From Helicobacter trogontum (GTDB lineage: Bacteria > Campylobacterota > Campylobacteria > Campylobacterales > Helicobacteraceae): a DNA stretch of 64,000 nt. The stretch is taken from NCBI RefSeq assembly GCF_000765905.2, contig NZ_JRPL02000011.1, positions 1 through 64,000 of the forward strand, given 5' to 3'. Shown here piece by piece: positions 40,141 through 48,401 of the stretch. The position numbers and the translations under genes are program-made. Numbering within the stretch: the first letter of the stretch is position 1; every line of letters begins with the position of its first letter. A model generated the notes under the pieces. That model searched no databases. It saw nothing but the letters and a program-made list of their open reading frames with translations, and was not told the DNA's origin.

Positions 40141-42186
40141 CTAAAATGTTACTTTAAGCTTTGCCCAAATGCTTCTACCCGGCTCATAGATTCTATCAGT
40201 TGGTGCTACACCAAGAATAGCTTCACTACCATATTTTGATAGATGATAGGCATAGAGTGTGTCTGTGATATTATCTATACCTGCAAGTAAAGTCATATTT
40301 TTAAAAGTGTAGCCACCATATAAGTTAAGTGTTGCAAAAGCTTTACTTGCTCCAAAATCTTTGCCAACCACATTTCCAAAATTTAGAGCATAACGATATT
40401 GTGCCGCATTAAACAATACATCAAAACGTAACAACCAGTTGTTATCATCATAAAATATAGAAAATTGCCCTTGTAATGGTGCAATTTGTGGTAGTGGCGA
40501 ACCTGCATTGAGTAGTGCATTTGCATTGCTATAGGTGGTGAGATTCTGTCCGTAGGTGTAAGCCAAAGAGCCATAAAGGTGGATAGAATCTAAAAAGATA
40601 TACTCACCTTCAATTTCACCTCCAAAAAGTAATGCATTTGTATTAAATACACTTGTATTACTTCCATAATATAAGGCAATATAATTTGGCATATATGATG
40701 CAAATAAACTGATTTTTGCATTATAGTTTCTATGCTTATAAACTATACCAGTATCAAATTGTGTATTTGTTTCGGGTAATAAATTCATACCTCCAACCTT
40801 ACTTCTCTCCCAAAAGTCTGGAGCCCTTTGTGCTACACCAAGTCCAGCATACAATGTAGCACTACCTAAATATTGCTCATAACGAGTAAATGCACTTGCA
40901 AGATGGTTATGTAGTCGTGTCTTTGTGCTATGTTGAAGGGTTGATACATAATCATATCTTGCACCAAAGAAAATAGCAAAGTTAGAATCTGGTAAATATG
41001 CACCTTGTGTAAAAACTCCTGCATTTTCAAACAGAAAGTTTGCCGTATAAGGTTTATTGAGTGTTTCATTTGCCGCACTTGCACTAGTTTGATTTCCAGA
41101 CATTCTTAAGGCGTGAGAATCATTGTTATAACTTGTGCCAACATAAAGCTCAATCATATCATTAAAATAGAATTTACCCTCAATTCTACCACCAATATTT
41201 GTCCTTTTTGGATTACTCAATTGGTATACATTATTCATAACAGAACGATGCGAAAAGTTATCCATAACATGATCTATATCATTATACCATGCACGTATGT
41301 CTAGTAAATCAAAGGTTTCATTAAATTGTTGTTGGTATTTGAGGTTATATGACATTCTATCAAAAGTGCGTGCATCCATTTTTCTATCTGCATAAGATGC
41401 AAAGCCCCTTCCCATATCAACATCTAGTTCTATTGCCGCATTTTCTGTGGGCGTTATCGTGCCTATTAGACTTATAGATTCTCTATTGTATGCAGAATGC
41501 ACACTTTTATTGCCACCTGCTTTATAATCATCTGCAGAATAATGCGAGACTATTGCTTGTAAAGAACCATATTTATTTCCCACAATAGCATTTGCATTGA
41601 TATCAAGACGATTAAAACTTCCATAAAGTCCACTTGCTTCTGCATGATAGCTTGGATTTTTTAGCCTCGTTATATCTCTTTCAAACAATACACCACCTGC
41701 TATTAATGCACCATAACGCACGTCTTGTGGTCCCCTGTAGATACTAATTCTGTTGTAATTTTCTGGAAAGACGTAAGTGATCGTTGTATCCATTCTACCG
41801 CCACATGCACCATTGAGTGTGCCGCCATTCAAAAAGATAGGCAACCTTGAAGCCCCTTGTGAACGAAAATAGATCTCGCTGCCACCACCACCTTTCCTAG
41901 TCATAGAAAAGCCTGGAATAAATAACATTGACTTTGCGACATCACCATTATGTAGAAGTGTATCCTTACCATGAAGTTCGATGTTTGATGGGGAAGACAA
42001 GCTATCTCTTTTCCATTGAGATACAGCGACAACAGGAGATAAAACTGCCCTTTCTTGTATGCTTGTGCGTTTTGTTTGTGTGTCTTGTGTTTGTGTATCC
42101 AATGATTGGCTATCAGAATCTATTGTTGTGGTTTGTCCATAAACAATGCAAAATATCATAGGCAAAACACGTATAACCTTTGTCAT
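40141..42186 (-). CDS. TonB-dependent receptor, copper-receptor (OprC/NosA) type
   Basis: GGGAGGAATATT precedes the ATG at 42186. The 681-residue protein has a signal peptide, a plug domain (about residues 45-160) and a beta-barrel with a terminal aromatic residue (WAKLKVTF). The plug segment LNGACGGRMDTTITYVFPENYNRISI (in part, about 122-145) carries the CGGRMD...Y.FPE.Y pattern of the TonB-dependent copper receptor family rather than that of iron-siderophore receptors. Uptake of copper or a similar metal across the outer membrane is inferred. No TonB/ExbB genes lie nearby. Confidence 0.75.
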   Translation of the reverse strand: MTKVIRVLPMIFCIVYGQTTTIDSDSQSLDTQTQDTQTKRTSIQERAVLSPVVAVSQWKRDSLSSPSNIELHGKDTLLHNGDVAKSMLFIPGFSMTRKGGGGSEIYFRSQGASRLPIFLNGGTLNGACGGRMDTTITYVFPENYNRISIYRGPQDVRYGALIAGGVLFERDITRLKNPSYHAEASGLYGSFNRLDINANAIVGNKYGSLQAIVSHYSADDYKAGGNKSVHSAYNRESISLIGTITPTENAAIELDVDMGRGFASYADRKMDARTFDRMSYNLKYQQQFNETFDLLDIRAWYNDIDHVMDNFSHRSVMNNVYQLSNPKRTNIGGRIEGKFYFNDMIELYVGTSYNNDSHALRMSGNQTSASAANETLNKPYTANFLFENAGVFTQGAYLPDSNFAIFFGARYDYVSTLQHSTKTRLHNHLASAFTRYEQYLGSATLYAGLGVAQRAPDFWERSKVGGMNLLPETNTQFDTGIVYKHRNYNAKISLFASYMPNYIALYYGSNTSVFNTNALLFGGEIEGEYIFLDSIHLYGSLAYTYGQNLTTYSNANALLNAGSPLPQIAPLQGQFSIFYDDNNWLLRFDVLFNAAQYRYALNFGNVVGKDFGASKAFATLNLYGGYTFKNMTLLAGIDNITDTLYAYHLSKYGSEAILGVAPTDRIYEPGRSIWAKLKVTF

Positions 42187-42583
42187 AATATTCCTCCCTT
42201 TGTGCGGTGCTACATACATGTGTGTCTAAATATCTGTGTGAATTTGTGCATATTTATAGCAAATAAATTCGCTAAGCAATTATAACTAAAAACTATATTG
42301 ATTAGTGAAAAAACCTATTTCCAATACATTATATCCCATATCATGTTGTTTTAAATTATCAAGCAATTTGTTTTGTATGAACATGCTTACAATGTTATAT
42401 TTAAGCTTGATAGTCATGCTTAATCTATAAGGCTTACATATATTTCAGGTATAAAGGATTAAGCTCTTTTTTACAGGCGAATTAAAAAAGCTTCAGGTCC
42501 ATCTTTTATAGATAAGCTGAAAAACCATCTATATAATGACTGGAATCTAAAGCTCATTGTCTTTATAACTTATAAAATAAAGA
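42187..42583. other. Spacer serB / TonB receptor
   Basis: A minus-strand TATAAT lies near 42280-42285 and may drive the receptor. No clear Fur-type or copper-responsive operator was identified by eye. No gene is seen. Confidence 0.35.
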
Positions 42584-43207
42584 TTAACATACAATCTCTA
42601 ATACTTCTTTTAAGTCTTTTGTATCAATGCAATGCGTAGCGCTCTTTTTTAATATGTCTTTTGCACAGAATGCAATTTTTGTATCAGCATAAGCAAACAT
42701 GGATAGATCATTTGCACCATCGCCAACAACTACACATTCTTTAGAATCTAAACCCAACACGCCTTGTAAATTCTGCAACATGTTGCCCTTAGAATCTGCA
42801 AACATCATATCTCCACCAACTTTTCCTGTAAGTTTTGAATCCTTATGATGCAAGATGTTGCTAAAAGTTGCATTAAGTCCTAAAATTGGCTTAAAATACT
42901 CTGTAACAATGCGAAACCCACCACTAAAGCAAACAACAATATGTCCTCGTTTTCTTAACTCCTGAACACATTCAACAGCTCCTTGCATAAGGTTGAAATC
43001 TTTTTTTATGCTTTCTTCCACTAAACTTAAGGGCATATTTTCCAAAAGTGCTACTCTTTTAACCAAGCTTTCAAAAAAGTCAAGCCTACCCTCCATAGCT
43101 TCTCTTGTGATATAGGCAACTGCAGATTCTACTCTATAGCGTTTTGCAAAAATATCAATACTTTCTCCATCCATAAGCGTCGAATCAAAATCAAAAACAA
43201 CAAGCAT
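42584..43207 (-). CDS. serB: Phosphoserine phosphatase
   Basis: A 207-residue HAD phosphatase giving serine from phosphoserine. Motif I is VVFDFDSTLMDGES (nucleophile Asp about residue 6), motif II CFSGGFRI and motif III/IV VVGDGANDLSMF. It is a single-domain form without an ACT domain, as usual for this group. pepF lies 12 bp upstream on the same strand, so cotranscription is likely. Confidence 0.95.
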   Translation of the reverse strand: MLVVFDFDSTLMDGESIDIFAKRYRVESAVAYITREAMEGRLDFFESLVKRVALLENMPLSLVEESIKKDFNLMQGAVECVQELRKRGHIVVCFSGGFRIVTEYFKPILGLNATFSNILHHKDSKLTGKVGGDMMFADSKGNMLQNLQGVLGLDSKECVVVGDGANDLSMFAYADTKIAFCAKDILKKSATHCIDTKDLKEVLEIVC

Positions 43208-43219
43208 TAACCCTCCTTT

Positions 43220-45151
43220 TTACAGCTTTGTGCTATTTAATAAGTCCTCAAACTCTTTCAAGAGATTCTTTACCTCATTCATACCAATCTCCCAAAACGC
43301 ACTTTCATTCACATCAAATCCAAACGTAAGGATTAAATCCCTTGGGCTTTTGCTACCACCTGCACTTAAAAAATCTATATAGGTTTGTATGAATTTCTCC
43401 TTATCTTCACTTCTTTTATAAAGTCCAAAAAGTGCTAAAACTAAAAGTTGTCCATATGAATAGGCATAGCAATAAAATGGTGAGTGGATGAAATGTGGGA
43501 TATAACTCCACCATTTTGCATATTTTTTTGTTAGATACACGCTATTTCCAAACATTTTTTTATTTTCATCAAGCCAAATTTTATCAAAGTCTTCACTTTT
43601 TAATTCCCCTTCTTTCTCATGAATGGCTCTCTCAAAGTTTGTCATGACAATTTGGCGAAATAAAGTTGAAAAAATATCTTCTATTTTACCCGCATATATC
43701 TCAAGTAATTCCTTCCCTTTTAAAGTCTTTTTCATACTATCAAATAAGAGCATCTCGGCAAATACTGAAGCAGTTTCTGCGGTTGTAAGCGGCGTATCAT
43801 GATTTAGTGTGCCTTGAATTTTGCTTAATTCTTGATGGATTGCATGTCCTAATTCATGTGCAATTGTGAAAGCATCGCGTCTATTGCCTGTAAAATTCAA
43901 CATGACGTAGGGATGGGCACTTGGCACACTCCCATGACTAAATGCACCGCCTCTTTTTGTTGGTTTTGGGTGAGAATCTATCCAACCATTAAAGACTGCT
44001 TCTTTTGCAATCTCGTAGAATCTCGGACTAAAGTTATAAAAAGATTCTAATGTATCATATAGAGCATCTTGAAATTCTACTTTTGTTTTCTTGCCATTTT
44101 TGGTAAGTCCAAGTGGTGCATAACGATCATAATCTTTAAGCTTATGTCCCAGAAATTGAGCTTTTACACGATAATATCCATGCACGAGTTGCATATTTGC
44201 ATTGACGCAATCAATCATGCTATCAACGCTTGCTTGTGTTGTTTGATTGCTGATATGACGAAAAGATTCTGGTTTTTCATAGCCTCTTAGCTTCTGTGTT
44301 ATAGCCACATCTTTACGCACCATGTTTAAAATATATGTCAATAGATGAGAGTTTTTACGCAGACCTTTTGTAAAATTTTTTTGTGCTAATTTTCTTAGCT
44401 TTCGATCATCTACATGTAAGAATCCTAGTATTTCTTCTTCGCCAATTTTTTCATCATCTACAACACCCTTAAAACGCATGTTTGCAAAACTTTCATCAAA
44501 TAATCTTGAGAAAGCATCAACGCCAACAGGTGCGACATTAAGCAGTATTTGCTCTTCTTTTAGACTTAATTTATACTTTTTTGTTGCTTCAATATTTTGC
44601 AAGAAAAAGGAATATTTGTCATTTTTTGCAATAAACTCATTCATTTTCACAGAATCTAAGTCCGCAAATTCAAGCTCAAAAAACATTACCTTTGCATACA
44701 TTGCATTACATTTTAACTCATAATCTGCGTATAATGCCCCATATGTCTTACTATCTACTGCAAACTTTAAAAACACATAAGTCATGATTGCACCTAAGCC
44801 CTCGCTTAGTGAATCATAAACTTGCAGTGCGTTAGAAAAGTCGTCAGCTTGTAGCATGGATAGCTTTCCCGCATAGGCATCATTAAATTCTTGCAACTTG
44901 ATATCAAGCTCTTTTGCAAAATTTTCTAACTCTTTTTCATCTTTAAAAAGTGCATCTAAATTAAATTCTAACGACTCTGGTAAAGCCTTTTTTTCAATAA
45001 GTTTTATCTTCTTGTTTTTGGAAGATATTAAGCTTTTTTGATCCTTATCTATCTCGCTCTTTTGCATTAAAATCTCTCCTCTTAGTAATTCTTCTGTATT
45101 TATATTTTTAGTTTGTGTGTCTTCATTGCTTGTAGTGAAATCTTTCGCCAT
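43220..45151 (-). CDS. pepF: Oligoendopeptidase F (M3 metallopeptidase)
   Basis: The ATG at 45151 is preceded by AAAAGGTG, so the upstream extension to 45178 is dropped. The 643-residue cytoplasmic peptidase has the zinc motif TIAHELGHAIHQ (HExxH at about residue 427) and the downstream Glu in LTTAETASVFAEML. It degrades oligopeptides. The N-terminal 60 or so residues (K, E, T and N rich) are longer than in typical 590-600-residue PepF. Confidence 0.93.
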   Translation of the reverse strand: MAKDFTTSNEDTQTKNINTEELLRGEILMQKSEIDKDQKSLISSKNKKIKLIEKKALPESLEFNLDALFKDEKELENFAKELDIKLQEFNDAYAGKLSMLQADDFSNALQVYDSLSEGLGAIMTYVFLKFAVDSKTYGALYADYELKCNAMYAKVMFFELEFADLDSVKMNEFIAKNDKYSFFLQNIEATKKYKLSLKEEQILLNVAPVGVDAFSRLFDESFANMRFKGVVDDEKIGEEEILGFLHVDDRKLRKLAQKNFTKGLRKNSHLLTYILNMVRKDVAITQKLRGYEKPESFRHISNQTTQASVDSMIDCVNANMQLVHGYYRVKAQFLGHKLKDYDRYAPLGLTKNGKKTKVEFQDALYDTLESFYNFSPRFYEIAKEAVFNGWIDSHPKPTKRGGAFSHGSVPSAHPYVMLNFTGNRRDAFTIAHELGHAIHQELSKIQGTLNHDTPLTTAETASVFAEMLLFDSMKKTLKGKELLEIYAGKIEDIFSTLFRQIVMTNFERAIHEKEGELKSEDFDKIWLDENKKMFGNSVYLTKKYAKWWSYIPHFIHSPFYCYAYSYGQLLVLALFGLYKRSEDKEKFIQTYIDFLSAGGSKSPRDLILTFGFDVNESAFWEIGMNEVKNLLKEFEDLLNSTKL

Positions 45152-45186
45152 AGCCACACCTTTTATATAAAATCCCATATTTGCAT

Positions 45187-45192
45187 TATAAT
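45187..45192 (+). promoter_or_regulatory. -10 box of the kinase-regulator-OMP operon
   Basis: TATAAT in TTGCATTATAATATG, 33 nt before the kinase ATG, in the divergent gap with pepF. Confidence 0.4.
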
Positions 45193-45224
45193 ATGTTATA
45201 GTTTTGTTTTAGCTTAAAATAGGG

Positions 45225-46805
45225 TTGCAAATGCAAGGTTCTAATCAATTTGGTATAGCAAATAATTTGGGTAATAGTCGCTTAGGTTTTACTTTTTATG
45301 CAAAGTTTTTACCTTTTGTGTTTTCTGTTGGACTCTTTACTGTGTTTCTTGTCGCATACTTGTCAATTAAGGGTTTAAAAGATGATTTTGATGGAAGTGT
45401 GCCAGAACCATTGAATGAATTGAGTTTGCTCAATGACTTTCAAAGTCAATATATGCTTGAAACAATTGATATGTTGCAAAATAATCCAAAAGAAATCCAA
45501 CCCTATGCTATTAGCTCCTATCAATGGAATCTTTATAAAAACCTTGTGCAATCTTTGGATGAGCAAAGAGGTGTTTTTAGTTTTTTAAGACATATTTATA
45601 AAGCTACTTTTTTAACAAAACAAAACAAGATGATATTGCTATACCAAGAAAAAAAGCAACATTTAATGCAAGAAGTAGAGCAAACTATCACCCTTGAGGC
45701 AGCGAGTATATTAAAGGCAGATAAAGACTTATTATATGAACATGCAAAAAAAGTAAATAATATTAGTGCAAATATTATTAATACTCAAGTTGATATACAT
45801 AGGCTTGAAAAAGAGATAACAGATTATTTTTATAACGCAACAATAGGATTATTATGTGTGATAACCTTGCTTGTATTTATCATTGTTGTGTGTCTTGATG
45901 TCATCATTATTAACTTTATTCGTCGCTTAAACCAATACTTAGAAGAGCAATTTAATAATGCAACAGCAGATTTACGCAATTTAAATATACATTTGCAAAA
46001 TGAAATTGCTAAGAAAGTAGAAGATATACGCAAAAAAGATGTAGCAATGTATGCACAATCAAAACTTGCAGCAATGGGAGAAATGGTGCAAAATATCGCA
46101 CACCAATGGAGAAATCCACTAAATTCATTAGGCTTAGTTATACAGGATATACAACGCAAGTTTAATAAAAATGCACTGACAAAAGAGATATTAAACAAGC
46201 ATACAGCAACTGCACTAACACTCGCAGATAATATGAGTAATACTATTGAGAATTTTCATAATTTTTTCCGTTTAGATAGTAGTTTTGAAAATTTTAGCAC
46301 GCAAGATGCAATTAATGAGGCGATCATAATTTATGAACCCTTATTGCAAACCTTGAACATAAAGGTGCATGTTGAGTATGAGACGCAAGAAGATTGCAGA
46401 ATCTTTGGGAATAAACATGCATTTATGCAGATTATATTTGTGTTGTTAGGAAATATTAAGGATGTATTTGCCGAGAGGAATATAAAAAATCCACATTGCT
46501 TTATTACGCTTGAGAAAAAAGATTCTATCTTGTGTCTGGATGTATATGATAATGCAGGTGGTATTAAACCAAACATTATTGAGAAAATCTTTGATATTTA
46601 TGTTACAACAAAAGAGGTTGGGACTGGTATTGGACTTTATATGGCACGAGAAATGCTGACAAAATATTTACAAGGAAATATGTATGCAACAAACGTTGTC
46701 TTTGATTGTGATGGTGAATATTGTCAAGGAGCATTATTTGTGCTAGAATTGTGGCTTAGCAACACAGAGGAGGGAGAAGTTGGCAATGAAGAATACATTG
46801 AATGA
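45225..46805 (+). CDS. Membrane sensor histidine kinase
   Basis: A 526-residue kinase. Two membrane segments (about residues 25-48 and 205-230) flank a periplasmic sensor of about 160 residues, mostly helical. A coiled-coil linker leads to the H-box KLAAMGEMVQNIAHQWRNPL (His about 293), the N-region of an HATPase domain, DNAGGIKPN (G1) and GTGIGLYMA (G2). It should autophosphorylate and signal to the response regulator, whose start lies 20 bp inside this gene. The stimulus is unknown. Confidence 0.9.
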   Translation: MQMQGSNQFGIANNLGNSRLGFTFYAKFLPFVFSVGLFTVFLVAYLSIKGLKDDFDGSVPEPLNELSLLNDFQSQYMLETIDMLQNNPKEIQPYAISSYQWNLYKNLVQSLDEQRGVFSFLRHIYKATFLTKQNKMILLYQEKKQHLMQEVEQTITLEAASILKADKDLLYEHAKKVNNISANIINTQVDIHRLEKEITDYFYNATIGLLCVITLLVFIIVVCLDVIIINFIRRLNQYLEEQFNNATADLRNLNIHLQNEIAKKVEDIRKKDVAMYAQSKLAAMGEMVQNIAHQWRNPLNSLGLVIQDIQRKFNKNALTKEILNKHTATALTLADNMSNTIENFHNFFRLDSSFENFSTQDAINEAIIIYEPLLQTLNIKVHVEYETQEDCRIFGNKHAFMQIIFVLLGNIKDVFAERNIKNPHCFITLEKKDSILCLDVYDNAGGIKPNIIEKIFDIYVTTKEVGTGIGLYMAREMLTKYLQGNMYATNVVFDCDGEYCQGALFVLELWLSNTEEGEVGNEEYIE

Positions 46806-47496
46806 GATTGATATTCTCAAACATTTTACTATACTTTATGCAGAAGATGATTTCACGGCACAACAGACACTTGCTTCAATATTGGGGGATTATTTTGGCA
46901 ATGTTATTGTGGCAAAAGATGGCTTAGAGGCATGGGAAATCTTTCAGGCAAATCAGATTGATATTGTTTTAACTGATATTGTTATGCCTCGTTATGATGG
47001 CATAAAGCTTATGAGTCAAATTCGAGATCATGCGCATAAAGATGTACCGATTGTGCTTATTAGTGCGTTGACAGAGACGCATTATTTTCTTGATGCTATT
47101 AAGCTTGGTTGCAATGGCTATTTATTAAAGCCAATAAAAATTGATGATCTATTGGATACACTGCATAATGCAATATTACCTTTTACACAAAATAGAATCA
47201 TTGAAATGCAAAATCAATTACTTATTGCTTTAAACACACTTTTTGGTGGTAAAAAAGTAGAGATAGTGCAATATCTTTTTACGCATTGTGATAATGAACA
47301 AATCTTTTATGGCACACATGATGAGATTGCAGAACATCTCAATACAACAAGGCAAACAGTTGCACAATGCTTCAAGGATTTAGCTCAAAAGGGATTATTG
47401 CAAAAGATTAGAAACAAAACCTATAAGTTGGGACATATAAGTGATTTTACGCAAACTACGATGTCAGAATCTAGTTATGATGAGGAGCGAGTATGA
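46786..47496 (+). CDS. Response regulator with winged-helix output
   Basis: The ATG at 46786 follows GGAGAAG; the gene overlaps the kinase end by 20 bp and the next gene by 4 bp. The 236-residue product has a receiver domain with acidic pair EDD, phospho-acceptor Asp in VLTDIVMPRYDG (about residue 64) and Lys in LLKPIK. The C-terminal DNA-binding part contains GTHDEIAEHLNTTRQTVAQCFKDLAQKG (in part), a Crp/FNR-type helix-turn-helix rather than the usual OmpR or NarL type. It probably regulates the following outer-membrane gene or itself. Confidence 0.88.
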   Translation: MKNTLNEIDILKHFTILYAEDDFTAQQTLASILGDYFGNVIVAKDGLEAWEIFQANQIDIVLTDIVMPRYDGIKLMSQIRDHAHKDVPIVLISALTETHYFLDAIKLGCNGYLLKPIKIDDLLDTLHNAILPFTQNRIIEMQNQLLIALNTLFGGKKVEIVQYLFTHCDNEQIFYGTHDEIAEHLNTTRQTVAQCFKDLAQKGLLQKIRNKTYKLGHISDFTQTTMSESSYDEERV

Positions 47497-48338
47497 GTAT
47501 GTCATATAAAATCTTCACATCAATTGCAGGTAAGTTTATAAGCAATTCAGCCATACCCTGCACTGGGTTTTATGCAGATCATTTTTTTACTAACTCAAGA
47601 ATTTTATATAGAATCTACAATAATAAGGATTACAATTCTTTTGTAAAGCCATGCTCTTATAAAGCTTTAGGACTAAGTGTGATATCATGCTTATTTCTAA
47701 GTCTTTCTACTTCTATTGAGGCAAATTCTATTCAGGCAAAAAATACCGACAAATTGCCTGAAAGCACAAAAGAACAAAACACAAAAGCAAATGGTTTGAT
47801 AGGTATACCAGAGGATAATAGAAAGATAAAAATATTTAAGCAAGATCTCTATATGCTTCCTTATTTTCATGTGCAAGTTGGTATGGGAGCAACTAATACA
47901 GAAAAGATTGCACAAAAACACAATATGATTACAGAATCTGTTATCCCAACGTTTATGGTTGGTATAGGTTTTCAACAACAATATTATATGTTAGGTGTAA
48001 ATCTAGGCTATAAATTGCAACTATCCTATGAGGTTGGAGTAAAATCGCTTGGTGAAAATACGACAGCATTTCGTAGTGGTGGCGTGTTTTTTCAAATCCA
48101 TGCAGGATATAAATACATTTTACCTCACATTAATGTTGGCTATGAAATGCTCTCTGTTGGTGTTGATTTTCTCCCAAGTGCAAATGAGCAGGCTATTTAT
48201 GCAGATAAAGGTATGGCATATGGTTATGGAGTAACGTTTTTATTAAACCGCTATCATGCATTGGAGTTAGGTGTAAGACATTCAAAAATATATGGGAATA
48301 AAGCACGTTTTCTTTTTAATTACGAGTTTAGATTTTAA
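47493..48338 (+). CDS. Predicted outer-membrane beta-barrel protein
   Basis: A 281-residue protein, ATGA-coupled to the response regulator. The hydrophobic signal segment (ALGLSVISCLFLSLSTSIEA, about residues 56-75) lies unusually far from the start. The mature part has repeating aromatic-glycine strands typical of a small barrel and ends YEFRF with a terminal Phe. It may be the sensed or regulated surface component of this kinase operon. No named family is recognised. Confidence 0.7.
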   Translation: MSMSYKIFTSIAGKFISNSAIPCTGFYADHFFTNSRILYRIYNNKDYNSFVKPCSYKALGLSVISCLFLSLSTSIEANSIQAKNTDKLPESTKEQNTKANGLIGIPEDNRKIKIFKQDLYMLPYFHVQVGMGATNTEKIAQKHNMITESVIPTFMVGIGFQQQYYMLGVNLGYKLQLSYEVGVKSLGENTTAFRSGGVFFQIHAGYKYILPHINVGYEMLSVGVDFLPSANEQAIYADKGMAYGYGVTFLLNRYHALELGVRHSKIYGNKARFLFNYEFRF

Positions 48339-48350
48339 GCTTTTTATTGT

Positions 48351-48388
48351 AGATTCTAAGCAGCCATTTAGGTGGTAGTTTAGAATCT
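48351..48388. terminator. Inverted AGATTCTAA pair between convergent genes
   Basis: AGATTCTAA (48351-48359) and TTAGAATCT (48380-48388) form a 9-bp stem with a 20-base loop. The pair lies in the 63-bp gap between the outer-membrane protein gene and the efflux pump gene, which end towards each other. A bidirectional terminator is inferred from position; no long T-run follows. Confidence 0.45.
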
Positions 48389-48401
48389 GGGTTGTATCTA
48401 A

